A DNA stretch of 53,992 bases from Thermoplasmatota archaeon (GTDB lineage Archaea > Thermoplasmatota > Penumbrarchaeia > Penumbrarchaeales > Penumbrarchaeaceae). A program made the translations under genes and the position numbers. The stretch spans positions 1 through 53,992 of the forward strand of contig JARVGK010000021.1 of the NCBI GenBank assembly GCA_029762535.1, read 5' to 3'. Positions 24,392-34,266 of this stretch are shown here, in pieces (position 1 is the first letter of the stretch; every line of letters starts with the position of its first letter). The notes beneath the pieces are model-generated. The model searched no databases and was not told where the DNA came from. It saw nothing but the letters and a program-made list of their open reading frames with translations.

Positions 24392-25050
24392 ACCACCACC
24401 GTCTCGAACGATTCCATTATCTGGTTTCGAATACGCTGTGGTATGGTCTTGTAAGGGAGAGGAACGAGGATGGAGACCCTGTCCTTTGCGGACCTCTCCC
24501 TTAGCATGCTGAGGAACTTGATCACCCTGGGGAGATCGTTGGCGTTCATCAGATCCTGGAACTGGTCCAGGAGAACGACGGTGGAACCGTCTCCTGCCGT
24601 TATGAAGGAATTCACCTCCTCGAGCAGGCCCGAGAGGTTGGTCGGATTTACGATGGTCACATCCTCACCCTTGCGTTTCACGATCGATCGGTTCAGCCAG
24701 ATCCGCTTGATGTCGCTATCTATGGGAACCTCTCTTGGATCCTCGGGGGTTACGAGTATGCCTTTCCTCCCTTTGGAGAGGGCGTTGACGAACATCTCCC
24801 TGGCGGGTGTCTGTCCGTTCTTGTGCATGATCACGAGCAGTCCCACGGATGGGGCCTCCATCACTTTTCTATCCAAGGAGGGGCGTCCTTTCTTGACCTT
24901 GGTCGGAGCGTTCATCGTCGATATCTTCCTGGCCCTCTCGTCGATCTCGGCGGTCCTCTTTCGGTACTGGACGATCCTGAACATCAGCCAGATAAAGAGG
25001 AGCACCAGAAGGAACACCATCATGTACATCGTGTATTGGGCTGTGGTCAA
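24388..25050 (-). CDS. Membrane-anchored DUF835 protein
   Basis: 220 residues: one N-terminal transmembrane helix (about 8-30), a basic linker, then a DUF835 domain (about 70-215) with GILVTPEDPREV, IWLNRS, NPTNLSGLLEEVNSFI, and GSTVVLLDQFQDLMNANDLP. DUF835 is a KaiC-related fold without a P-loop, common in archaeal sensor proteins. It overlaps the STAND regulator by four bases, suggesting a membrane sensor or tether for it. No extracellular sensor domain is present. Confidence 0.8.
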   Translation of the reverse strand: MTTAQYTMYMMVFLLVLLFIWLMFRIVQYRKRTAEIDERARKISTMNAPTKVKKGRPSLDRKVMEAPSVGLLVIMHKNGQTPAREMFVNALSKGRKGILVTPEDPREVPIDSDIKRIWLNRSIVKRKGEDVTIVNPTNLSGLLEEVNSFITAGDGSTVVLLDQFQDLMNANDLPRVIKFLSMLRERSAKDRVSILVPLPYKTIPQRIRNQIMESFETVVV

Positions 25051-25214
25051 CGGTTATCACATCTCCGGACATGGGGGTATGCATATCTGTTTTCTTAAAT
25101 CCTATCCATCCATTATCGTTGCGACCCTGCATCTTATTATATCCTATGGGGTCGATATCGGGATCGTTGAAGTAATGGTCCACAAGACCGACGGGCAAAG
25201 ACGGAGCAGTTGAT

Positions 25215-26330
25215 ATGAAAGGACCCGGGGAAAGGTTCAGAGTGCTCGTATGCAGCCCCCTATATTTGCCGGATCGCGGGGGGGCATCGACCTACTTCTC
25301 CAACCTCGTAGATGATCTTGATGACAGGATCGAGTTCATCGTATACACATGCAGGGTCAAGGGAGCCCCCAAAAGGGAGAGACACGGTAGTACATCGGTC
25401 CTTAGGATACAGCCCAATCTTCTGAACTCGCATCCACTGCTCAGATATATCATAGTGCCTCCCGTGACCTTCTTTCAGATCCTATGTCTTCGCCTCAGGC
25501 ACGGCCCCTTCATCATGCATGCCCACAGCAACGGCCTCTACGGCCTAATGGCATCGCTGATGTCCTCCTTCCTTAGGATACCGATGATCAAGGAGGTCCA
25601 GGACACCTCGGATAGAGGATCCGTCCTGAGAAGCGGGAAGGTCCATAGATGGATCGCCACTGGTGGATACGTAAAGGACAGACTGGTATCTTTCGGGATC
25701 CCACCCGGAAAGGTAAAGGTCTTTCCCTCGGTGAACCCGAGAAGCCTTGAAAAAGCGATAAAAAGGCTTCCCAACGCTTCCAAGGACGGGGCGGTGCGTT
25801 TCGCCTACGTAGGCGGGCTCGTCAACAGGATCAAGGGGGTGGATGTTCTCATCGATGCTTTCCGAAAAGCGTCGGAGAGAATACCGAACGTGAAGCTTTT
25901 GATCTTCGGGGACGGTCCGGACAGGGGATCTCTGGAGGATCGGGCCCGGGGTCTTGACGTGAGGTTCTTTGGACAGGTCCCCCACGAGAGGCTCATCGAG
26001 GAGTTGGATCGCTGCGACGTCGTGGTCCTCGCCTCTCACGAGGAGGCGAACCCCAGATGCCTGATAGAGGGTTACGCCCTTGGCCTCCCGGCCATCGCAA
26101 CGGACGTGGGAGGGGTGAAGGAGGAGCTCAAGGACGGCCGGACCGGGATCCTCGTAAAGGACGGCGACGTGGATGGATTGGCCGAGGCCATGGAGAGGAT
26201 GGCCAGGGATCCGGAACTTAGAAGAAGGCTCGGCGAGGGGGGAAAGAAGTTCCTGGGATCCCTCCCCCGCTGGGAGGATCTCGTCTCCGAGATCCACTCC
26301 ATGTATCTCGAGATGTGGAAGAAGGCGTAG
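25215..26330 (+). CDS. GT4-family glycosyltransferase
   Basis: 371 residues, GT-B fold. The N-terminal acceptor domain starts VLVCSPLYLPDRGGASTYFS. The C-terminal nucleotide-sugar domain has FGDGPDRGSLE, RFFGQVPHERL and the GT4 E-x7-E motif in EEANPRCLIEGYALGLP. It transfers a sugar from an activated donor onto a surface glycan or lipid; donor and acceptor are unknown. ATG at 25215 has GGAG eight bases upstream. It is divergent from the DUF835 gene and heads a small glycan region with the next two genes. Confidence 0.9.
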   Translation: MKGPGERFRVLVCSPLYLPDRGGASTYFSNLVDDLDDRIEFIVYTCRVKGAPKRERHGSTSVLRIQPNLLNSHPLLRYIIVPPVTFFQILCLRLRHGPFIMHAHSNGLYGLMASLMSSFLRIPMIKEVQDTSDRGSVLRSGKVHRWIATGGYVKDRLVSFGIPPGKVKVFPSVNPRSLEKAIKRLPNASKDGAVRFAYVGGLVNRIKGVDVLIDAFRKASERIPNVKLLIFGDGPDRGSLEDRARGLDVRFFGQVPHERLIEELDRCDVVVLASHEEANPRCLIEGYALGLPAIATDVGGVKEELKDGRTGILVKDGDVDGLAEAMERMARDPELRRRLGEGGKKFLGSLPRWEDLVSEIHSMYLEMWKKA

Positions 26331-26390
26331 GGGGATCCCCTGTAAGGGGCAAATATTGATTTTTTTAACAAGATCAGGATAATTCCGCTA

Positions 26391-27548
26391 ATGATGACGT
26401 TGTATGTGGATATGCGGATGAATTGTAAAAGGAGCCATGACCCAAAGAGCGGATCTCACTTGTCAAAGGTGTGGAATATAATTCAAATAGTAGCAGCATT
26501 TTCCTGGGCCGTGGTAAAAAAGGCAGGACGGAATAGGAAACGTGACATAGAGTCGTTGGATAATTATCATGATATCAAACGTGATTTTCTTTTTCACATC
26601 GATCCGTCGGGAAGGTCCACCGATGAATTATTGGTAAATTATTACGATATGTTCAAAGATCTTTATAGAGATCCAATTAATCAGCTTGTATCGAGGACTC
26701 TGAATGATTTCCCAACCATTGTATATCTATGGAACGCGGGAATGCTTAAATTCTCCAATGAACGTGCGGATCAGTTCGATATTTTAAAAAGGGTAATATC
26801 TTTTAAAAATGAATTCGGTTTAAATATCGATATGCCAACGAAGTTCCTGCTCCGGATAGATGATTTTCCAAGATTCGACATAGGTATCAATGGATTGATG
26901 GATTTCCATGATATTTGCAAAGAATTCGGGATCGATTATCTGATAGGGGTCACCCCGTTTATAACCGATGAACCTTTCATGCCATCGAAAAAAATGCCGG
27001 ATTCCCTGAAGGATGACGAGATCGATCTATTGCTATCTATGAAGAGGGATAGTGTCGAATTCGGACTTCATGGGATAACACATAGGACATTATACAAACG
27101 ATATCATACTGAATCCGTCGGACTGAAAGGAGCTGAGTTCAAAGGATCGATATTATTTGCCAAAGAATATTTGAGAGGCATCGGAATACAGGTTGATACG
27201 TATATCCCACCTTTCAATACACTGGATATGAACAATTATCTATCGATAAAAGACCTCTTTAAAGGAATAACAGGTGGGCCCGAGGCGATCCCCACGATAG
27301 GCATCAGGCACTCTCCCACATCATTGAAAGGGAAGCCCTATATACCGGTATATCATCCTTTTTATGACAAATGTTCTTGCATAGCGGAAATATTGGATCA
27401 TATCGGCCCTATAGCAGGTGCACGAATAATACCACTAGCGGTACATTGGAGTTGGGAGATCGGTTCGAAGTTCTCTCATTTTCGCAAGGTTTGCGATATC
27501 ATTGCGGGAAAAACTATAAAATGGAATGAATTATATTCAATATATTAA
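26391..27548 (+). CDS. Polysaccharide deacetylase-like protein
   Basis: 385 residues. The central part follows the carbohydrate esterase 4/DUF2334 layout: FLLRIDDFPRFD (metal-binding Asp pair), EFGLHGITHR (metal-binding H-x3-H), YIPPFNT, and a C-terminal VHWSWE. These motifs bind a divalent metal and would remove acetyl groups from glycans. The N-terminal 130 residues are unrecognised. Codon use is visibly more AT-rich than in the preceding GT4 gene, suggesting recent acquisition. The start is uncertain: ATG at 26391 or 26394, with only a distant AGGA. The stop overlaps the convergent GNAT gene in TTAA. Confidence 0.75.
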   Translation: MMTLYVDMRMNCKRSHDPKSGSHLSKVWNIIQIVAAFSWAVVKKAGRNRKRDIESLDNYHDIKRDFLFHIDPSGRSTDELLVNYYDMFKDLYRDPINQLVSRTLNDFPTIVYLWNAGMLKFSNERADQFDILKRVISFKNEFGLNIDMPTKFLLRIDDFPRFDIGINGLMDFHDICKEFGIDYLIGVTPFITDEPFMPSKKMPDSLKDDEIDLLLSMKRDSVEFGLHGITHRTLYKRYHTESVGLKGAEFKGSILFAKEYLRGIGIQVDTYIPPFNTLDMNNYLSIKDLFKGITGGPEAIPTIGIRHSPTSLKGKPYIPVYHPFYDKCSCIAEILDHIGPIAGARIIPLAVHWSWEIGSKFSHFRKVCDIIAGKTIKWNELYSIY

Positions 27549-28618
27549 TGAAAATCGGAGTCCCCCATGGTAACGAACCAATTACTGTAATCCTTCAATT
27601 TTTCTTTTGAAATATTATCACTGATAACTCTTGCTATGAATACAGGGATCGAGGTCAGATATACGAATCCCTGCTTCTTGAATGCTTTTGTAAATACATC
27701 CATCTTCGGCAACCAGCAGTACATCGCGTCGGCACCTGCTTCGTTGAAGTGGTCCTGAGCTCTTTTTAACAGGCCTCGTATGATATTGACATCGGGTTCT
27801 GCGAATATGTCGATTATCTCGCCACCAGTGAAATCACCCTTTCTAACAAGCGCCAGTACTATATATCCCAAGACCTTGCCGTCCATATATGCAGCGAATG
27901 CGGTATATTTTCTGTGAGGAATATCCTTGAACCTCCAGTTTAGATGGTCCTTGTTCCTGATCACCAACGTCGGATAGTATTTTGAGGATCTATCCCACAA
28001 TTCATCGAATTTTTTATCAAAAAGGTCGATTTTGGAATAGGTCAATCCCGAGATCCTTTTCGGTGATGCGTTCTTCCTGTAAATACCGAAAAAAACAGAT
28101 GCGAAGAAAGATATCAGGATCTGAAGCGATCTGTTCTTGATCCTGTGTCTAATGGTGTTCTTAACGTTTAGAGGTTTGAACACATTCGGGATCTTGCATA
28201 TATCGAACCAATCCAATTTTTTCACGAATCCAGGATATGAATTCTGATTGGGGAAACCGAAAACGAACCCGATCCCTTCCTCCCTTGCTTTATCGTATGT
28301 CTTATTTGCGAGTACTTCAAAGATCCCCTGGCGTCTATATCCTGGATGGGTCATCGTATCCTGAGAGTGGCATGCGTCGATCTCCTTTCCATCATATAGA
28401 GCCTTGAACCGTACTACTTCATATTGACCCGCAAGCTCCTCCCCAGCATCCGCAAAGAATATTATCGGAGGCCCTGACGGGTTCTGTTGATGTTGCCATC
28501 GCCACCAATCATACCATTGAGATTCGTCATCATCATGATCGAAAACATGCTTATGCAAGAGACGGATCTTGGTCTCGTCACCCGATTCGTAAGATCTGAT
28601 GGACCATTTGATATCCAT
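27545..28618 (-). CDS. GNAT-family N-acetyltransferase
   Basis: 357 residues. The first GNAT-like unit (about 1-150) has the acetyl-CoA-binding signature TMTHPGYRRQGIFEVLAN. A second, weaker unit (about 190-345) is suggested by KVLGYIVLAL and FTKAFKKQGFVYLTS. Double-GNAT proteins of this size are typical of surface-polysaccharide loci. It may acetylate a sugar amine or amino acid; the substrate is unknown. Composition is AT-rich like the deacetylase gene with which it converges, so the two may have arrived together. Confidence 0.8.
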   Translation of the reverse strand: MDIKWSIRSYESGDETKIRLLHKHVFDHDDDESQWYDWWRWQHQQNPSGPPIIFFADAGEELAGQYEVVRFKALYDGKEIDACHSQDTMTHPGYRRQGIFEVLANKTYDKAREEGIGFVFGFPNQNSYPGFVKKLDWFDICKIPNVFKPLNVKNTIRHRIKNRSLQILISFFASVFFGIYRKNASPKRISGLTYSKIDLFDKKFDELWDRSSKYYPTLVIRNKDHLNWRFKDIPHRKYTAFAAYMDGKVLGYIVLALVRKGDFTGGEIIDIFAEPDVNIIRGLLKRAQDHFNEAGADAMYCWLPKMDVFTKAFKKQGFVYLTSIPVFIARVISDNISKEKLKDYSNWFVTMGDSDFH

Positions 28619-28666
28619 GATCGAATCCCTTTCTTTCTACTTGAGGGCATCGTGAAAGGAAAAAAC

Positions 28667-28677
28667 ATATATATACG
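28667..28677 (-). promoter_or_regulatory. TATA box of the GNAT gene; divergent promoter region
   Basis: ACATATATATA on the plus strand gives a TATATATGT box on the minus strand about 50 bases before the GNAT start. The same 138-base interval has TTATTAATAAATATTAG (about 28706-28722), a likely plus-strand TATA region for the next surface gene. Confidence 0.45.
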
Positions 28678-28756
28678 TTTCTGCAGGGCCAGGCCAGGTA
28701 AAAATTATTAATAAATATTAGTTTATACCTCTGATATGTGAACAAAGGTGTTTCTA

Positions 28757-31700
28757 ATGTATCAAAGAATATTGATAGGATTGACCGCCTTGCTCCTTAT
28801 TACGATACCTCTTGGGATCACGACAGGGGATGGTGGGAGTTACCTCTATCATTCCCCTATGGAATATGGTAATATCCCCTTTATTGAGAACATCGGACAA
28901 TACGATGATAAAATTATGTTCCTATGCGATACACCCTATGGTAAGATGGCAATCTGCAAGAATTCTGTATTGCAATTCCTCCAAAGCGGAGAGCCGGAAA
29001 AGGGAATGACCACCTTGGATGTGATAGAGATGACCTTCCCAGGATCATCCTCTCTCCCTATCGGGATCGATGATTCGGGGTCTGAATATAACTTCATACT
29101 AGGATCCGATCCAACTTTATGGAGAACGGGCGCAAGAGGTTTTTTTGAAATATTGTATCCCGGGATCTGGGATGGGATCGATCTTTCATTCATTGCCACT
29201 GAAAGAGGCCCAAAGTACGAATTCAGAGTTGGACCCGGAGCGGACCCCAGTTTGATCTCGATGTTTGTACAAGGTGGAGATCTGATCGGGTCGGGAAGCC
29301 ATGTCATCGTTAAAACGGCCAATTCCCAACTCATCGATCGCGATCTGATCGTTTACGAGAGATCGTCAGGGAGGGTCGTCGATTGCGAGTTCGAAGTTGA
29401 TGATAATAAGATATCCTTCTCACTTGGACCTTACGATCGTTCGGATACCCTTATTATTGACCCGTTGCTATCATCGACCTACTTCGGCGGAACAAGTTCC
29501 GACAGGGGAACTGGAACATGTTATGATGAGGATGGAAATATTTTGATCACCGGCTTTACGCTTTCCTCGGACCTGCCTGTAACTCCAGGTTCATACGATA
29601 CTATTTTCAATGACGAGGATGCTTATATCAGCAAGTTCAATTATGATTGCTCGAAACTCCTTTTCTGCACGTATATCGGGGGTTCGGAGGGGGAGAGGGG
29701 CATGGCCATCGGAACAGATGACTATGGAAATATTTACGTTGGTGGTTATTCACACTCTCTCAATTTTCCAACGACTTCGGATGCGTACAGCAGTAGTTAT
29801 GCGGGCGGTTCCAAATATGACAATGTGGTTTTCATGCTGGATAGTTCTGGGAAGAATCTTGTATATTCAACATACATAGGAGGAAAGGGGATAGATAATT
29901 GCCAGGATATCAAGATGGACCCTTGGGGTAGATTCGTCATTACAGGATATACCAGCTCTACCGATTATCCAGTGACCTCCGAGAGCGAGAGCTACCATGG
30001 TGGGGAATACGATTTCTTTCTCACATGTCTTGACCACAACAGTTCATCACTTGCATACTCTATTCTACTTGGAGGTAGTGGAAAGGATGTACCTTTAAGA
30101 ATTGCCCTGGACGATAAAGGCAATGTATTCATCGCAGGTTATACCACATCATCTGACATCGTAACGACCTCCAACGCGATGGACAGTACCTACAATGGAT
30201 TACTCGATGGTTTGGTGATAGGGATCGGAGGGAATGGTTCGAACATCCTATACTCTTCCTATATAGGAGGTTCGAATGATGATTATATCAGGGGTATCGC
30301 CATAAGCGATGATGGCGACCTCATGATCACAGGGATGACCCTTTCATCTAATCTTCCCTACTTCGGGCCACAACACAGGACCATCACAAGCGATGGAAAG
30401 GATGCATTCGTTATGAGGGTCGATCTGGACGGCTCAGGGGATGGTTTCATCTCGGGCATAGGAGGAAACGGTGAGGATAGGGGAGGTAATATGATCATCG
30501 ATGGATCCGGCAATATTTGGATCAGCGGTATCACCTACTCAACGGATTTTCCCACCATGGAACCGAATGAAGGAAGCATGTTGAACGGGGATGTCTTCAT
30601 TCTCTGCCTTAATGAGGACGCTTCTAAAATGTTGTACTCGATGGTATTCGGGGGCAATGGTTATGATTCCGCCAATGATATGGACATGTCATATGGATCA
30701 TTCGCGATCTTCGGTCTCACGAATTCGAACGACCTGCCCATGATGGGAGATCCATATTCAACGACCTATCTGGGCAACGATGATTGTTTCGTTGCTTTAC
30801 TATCTTTCTGGGATATGCCCGGGATACCTGGTGATCTTGAGGCAAGATCTGGAGACGGATGGGTGTATATAGAATGGTCGGAACCATCGAGGTTCAATGA
30901 ATCAGGGTCTTTGGGGTATGTTCTCAGGAAAGGGCTTTCCCCTGATCACCAAAACATAAGTTTGATTCTTAATGATACCAAATATTTAGACCTAGACGTA
31001 ACGAATGGGATCAGGTACTATTACAAGGTCTGTGCGTACAACGATCATGGCGACGGGCGTTATACCAATGTGATAGACTCAAGACCTGCTGCTCCTCCCG
31101 GGATCCCTGTTTCCGCAAACATCACCGATGGGGATAGGTGGGTGAACATATCATGGGAAAGCCCCCTCAAGGACGGAGGGGATCCAGTCATAGGGTACAG
31201 GATATACAGGACCTCGAACGATTCTCAACCACATTCTCTCTTCAAAACGGTTTACGAAAAGAGGATCAACGATACCGATGTGGTCAATGGAGTGGCGTAC
31301 CGATACAAGATATCGGCTTTCAATATCAACGGTGAGGGGAATATGACCGATGAATTGATAGGCATGCCCTCGACGATACCTGACGAACCTCTGGAGATAT
31401 ATGCCCAGCCCGGAGATGGATGGGTCAATGTTTCATGGTCCATAACTCCATCGGACGGAGGTTCACCCATCCTGCATTATGAGGTCATGCGCGGCTTGAA
31501 GGCTGATTCGCTAGTGCATCTGGATCACACGGAACATGCGCTACATCTTCTCGATACCGAGGTCGAGAACGGTATGGAATACCACTATGCCGTCAGAGCA
31601 TGCAATATCAGGGGGCCTTCACCCCTTTCAGACATCATCAGAGCAAGACCCGCAAGACAGCCAGATCCTCCGTTCGACCTTACGGCCGAATCGGGAGACC

Positions 31701-33163
31701 GAAAGGTGATACTAAAATGGTCAAGCCCGGAATGGGACGGGGGTCAGCCCCTGAACAGTTTCACCATCTATCGAAGGAGCGATGAGAACTGGACCTATCT
31801 CGAGAAGGCCGAGCCACATGATTCGGAATTTACCGATAGCGAGGTTATCAACGGGATAGAATACCATTACATGATAACCGCATGGAACATCATGGGAGAA
31901 TCGCTGTCATCGAACATCGCATACGCCCTTCCCATGACCTATCCGGGCAAACCCTTGTCCCTCGTTGCATCGGGTGGGGATCGCAATGTATCTCTTACAT
32001 GGCTGCCTCCCATAAGCAACGGAGGATCGCCACTGATAGAATACATGCTCCACAGGGGAGAGACATCATCTTCTATGGAACTCATTACCGAACTGCCACC
32101 GGACAAGATGGAATACACGGACCTGGGGCTTGAAAATGGTGTCACCTATTACTACCAGATATGGTGCAGGAACTCGGTTGGAGCATCCATTGGAAGCGAT
32201 CTTGCATTCGCCATACCGGCCACTATACCTCAGCCCCCTTCCTCGATATCAGCTATAGCCGGGAACTCCTTTGTCGAGATCACATGGGGACCTACCGATG
32301 ATGCGGGCGGATCAACAGTGAAAAAGACCATACTCTACCGGGGACTCAATGAGAGTGATGTAAAGAAGATAGCCGATCTCGACATGACGTCGGGAACGTA
32401 TAACGATAGGTCCGTTGAAAACGGAGTTGAATATCATTACAGGCTCTCCTGCGTCAATTCATTAGGGGAAGGCCCCTTGTCCATACCGGTCGTGGCAAGA
32501 CCATCGACCACTCCGGAAATGGTCCTTAACCTTACCTGCATCATAAAGGATGGAGGGATACATCTGACATGGAACCCTCCTCTCAACGACGGAGGTTCAA
32601 CCATACATGGATACAACATATACCGATCATCCGGCTCTGGTCAAAGGATTAAGCTCGCTATCATTAACGACACTTACTATTCGGACGGATCGGTTTACAA
32701 GGAGATCCTCTACGTCTACTCTGTCAGGGAGTTCAACGATAACGGTGAAGGAGAAGGGTCCAACGAGATCGAGATAATGATGGAGAAGGAAAGCTCCATC
32801 ATGACGCTCGTGATTGGAGCCGTTATAGCGATAATGTTATTGATGTTCTTACTGGTTGGAGCGGCTCTATACCTACAAAAGAGAATGAAAAGGAAGAAAT
32901 TCGTCGCCGGACCGCCTATAACAGCATTCCCCGCAACAGAGGCAATTGAGGGTCAAAAACAGGAGATCCTTCATGGAACGATCGATGGAGAGGGCATCCC
33001 GTCTGAGGCAGAAGTGACAGAATCAACAAAAATAATTTCCGAACCTATGGTCGATGAGATCGCTTCCGATATGCCCAGTGCTGATCCGACTCTGATCCAA
33101 TCCGATACCGAATTGAAGAACGCCGAGGATGAGGTGTTAGGCGGGGAAGTATCGAATTCATAG
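28757..33163 (+). CDS. Large surface protein: DUF7948-like, SBBP beta-propeller and FN3 repeats, C-terminal anchor
   Basis: 1468 residues. Signal peptide at about 5-25 (IGLTALLLITIPLG). A DUF7948-like N-domain opens FIENIGQYDD (about 40-235). Residues about 240-690 hold about seven SBBP-type blades (STYFGGTSSDRG, GNILITGFT, GNIYVGGYS). Seven fibronectin type III domains follow (about 690-1340), each starting with a G-D-x-x-V-x-I/L-x-W strand. A membrane helix (VIGAVIAIMLLMFLLVGAAL) and an acidic cytoplasmic tail of about 100 residues end the protein. ATG at 28757 has AAAGGTG six bases upstream and beats GTG at 28748. It is likely an adhesin or cell-surface scaffold; no enzymatic motif is visible. 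Confidence 0.85.
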   Translation: MYQRILIGLTALLLITIPLGITTGDGGSYLYHSPMEYGNIPFIENIGQYDDKIMFLCDTPYGKMAICKNSVLQFLQSGEPEKGMTTLDVIEMTFPGSSSLPIGIDDSGSEYNFILGSDPTLWRTGARGFFEILYPGIWDGIDLSFIATERGPKYEFRVGPGADPSLISMFVQGGDLIGSGSHVIVKTANSQLIDRDLIVYERSSGRVVDCEFEVDDNKISFSLGPYDRSDTLIIDPLLSSTYFGGTSSDRGTGTCYDEDGNILITGFTLSSDLPVTPGSYDTIFNDEDAYISKFNYDCSKLLFCTYIGGSEGERGMAIGTDDYGNIYVGGYSHSLNFPTTSDAYSSSYAGGSKYDNVVFMLDSSGKNLVYSTYIGGKGIDNCQDIKMDPWGRFVITGYTSSTDYPVTSESESYHGGEYDFFLTCLDHNSSSLAYSILLGGSGKDVPLRIALDDKGNVFIAGYTTSSDIVTTSNAMDSTYNGLLDGLVIGIGGNGSNILYSSYIGGSNDDYIRGIAISDDGDLMITGMTLSSNLPYFGPQHRTITSDGKDAFVMRVDLDGSGDGFISGIGGNGEDRGGNMIIDGSGNIWISGITYSTDFPTMEPNEGSMLNGDVFILCLNEDASKMLYSMVFGGNGYDSANDMDMSYGSFAIFGLTNSNDLPMMGDPYSTTYLGNDDCFVALLSFWDMPGIPGDLEARSGDGWVYIEWSEPSRFNESGSLGYVLRKGLSPDHQNISLILNDTKYLDLDVTNGIRYYYKVCAYNDHGDGRYTNVIDSRPAAPPGIPVSANITDGDRWVNISWESPLKDGGDPVIGYRIYRTSNDSQPHSLFKTVYEKRINDTDVVNGVAYRYKISAFNINGEGNMTDELIGMPSTIPDEPLEIYAQPGDGWVNVSWSITPSDGGSPILHYEVMRGLKADSLVHLDHTEHALHLLDTEVENGMEYHYAVRACNIRGPSPLSDIIRARPARQPDPPFDLTAESGDRKVILKWSSPEWDGGQPLNSFTIYRRSDENWTYLEKAEPHDSEFTDSEVINGIEYHYMITAWNIMGESLSSNIAYALPMTYPGKPLSLVASGGDRNVSLTWLPPISNGGSPLIEYMLHRGETSSSMELITELPPDKMEYTDLGLENGVTYYYQIWCRNSVGASIGSDLAFAIPATIPQPPSSISAIAGNSFVEITWGPTDDAGGSTVKKTILYRGLNESDVKKIADLDMTSGTYNDRSVENGVEYHYRLSCVNSLGEGPLSIPVVARPSTTPEMVLNLTCIIKDGGIHLTWNPPLNDGGSTIHGYNIYRSSGSGQRIKLAIINDTYYSDGSVYKEILYVYSVREFNDNGEGEGSNEIEIMMEKESSIMTLVIGAVIAIMLLMFLLVGAALYLQKRMKRKKFVAGPPITAFPATEAIEGQKQEILHGTIDGEGIPSEAEVTESTKIISEPMVDEIASDMPSADPTLIQSDTELKNAEDEVLGGEVSNS

Positions 33164-33221
33164 GATGTTTATATCCAAAATAATACCGCTTTACCAAACA
33201 TGATGAATAGAAACAATTCAA

Positions 33222-33238
33222 CCATGTCCTTTTCATGG
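33222..33238. terminator. Weak hairpin between convergent surface genes
   Basis: Arms CCATG and CATGG with a T-rich loop lie in the 88-base gap between stops at 33163 and 33252. It is a possible shared 3' end, but the stem is only five pairs. Confidence 0.3.
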
Positions 33239-33251
33239 AATTTGGAATATG

Positions 33252-34016
33252 TTATTCATAACTATCGAGATACAGTCCCTTGACTTCACCGGAAGAGAGC
33301 GGGCGATCATAAAGTTTGACCTCATCTATCGCTCCATGGAAATGATAATCCCAATCCCAACCGTCTATGAAGTATTTGTAACCGGCACCTATGGAAAATG
33401 GTAGATCGCTAAACCGAATACGGCCATAAGGATAGGATATCGTAGATTCATGTAGAGCATTCACGAAAACCCTTATCTCCACTCCATCGTAGGTTATGAC
33501 CACATGGGACCATTCGCCGATAACTACCTTCGCCTCCGTGTTCATCCAGTACCATTCCTGATATTCGCACATGATGGCACACTTTATAACTCCACCATCT
33601 ATTCGGAACTCGTACGACTCTTCCTTATCAATGACCATGTTCCTTATCGAATCATCATCGACCCGGACCCATGCTGACATCGTCAACCCCTTTCCTTTGA
33701 TCCTCAATGAGGGATGATCGCCGATATGGACCAGATCGTCGATACCGTCGAATTGACCGCTTCTTCCAGATACGCCCTCATAGATCGTGTTCGCACCTCC
33801 GAGAGCGGTTCCATGTATCCCTGTGGCCGAGGAATCCTTCACCTCGCCCTTGTCGCCCTTCCAGCCATCCTCATCCATTCTATAATGGACGATAGGGTCC
33901 CCGTTAGAAATAAAGGGTTCTTCTCGCTCGTATGGACGAGGCCAATGATCTGGATATATGCAGCCGGAAAGCATTACGGCCATGGACGCGATCGCGATTA
34001 ACAGCAATTTCTTCAT
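33252..34016 (-). CDS. LamG-domain lipoprotein
   Basis: 254 residues. Lipoprotein signal peptide MKKLLLIAIASMAVMLSGC, with the lipobox LSGC. One LamG/concanavalin-like domain (about 45-250): HYRMDE, GQFDGIDDLVHIG, LTMSAWVRV, WSHVVITYDG, GAIDEVKLYDRPLS. It probably binds carbohydrate at the outer membrane face. ATG at 34016 follows TAGGTG by six bases; the frame extends to 34112. The segment AGYKYFIDGWDWDYHF closely resembles ASARKYISNKWTWT in the divergent neighbour, so the two LamG domains look like related copies. Confidence 0.82.
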   Translation of the reverse strand: MKKLLLIAIASMAVMLSGCIYPDHWPRPYEREEPFISNGDPIVHYRMDEDGWKGDKGEVKDSSATGIHGTALGGANTIYEGVSGRSGQFDGIDDLVHIGDHPSLRIKGKGLTMSAWVRVDDDSIRNMVIDKEESYEFRIDGGVIKCAIMCEYQEWYWMNTEAKVVIGEWSHVVITYDGVEIRVFVNALHESTISYPYGRIRFSDLPFSIGAGYKYFIDGWDWDYHFHGAIDEVKLYDRPLSSGEVKGLYLDSYE

Positions 34017-34266
34017 CTGTACACCTACCACGCCTTTATGCTCCAGATGACACATGTGCAATTTAGATATAATTATCTTTCCACCTTTGGTGAATAGTAT
34101 AGGTGAGACCATACTTATGACATAAAGGCGAAATACCCACTTAGGGAAACATGTTGATACTGCTACATGTCAGATTCTCCCTCTCACAAAATGCGAAGAA
34201 AAGGTTTATCTCCACCTCAACGGCATGGATCCCCTGAGTAGATATAATAAGAACAGGGGGAATCGA

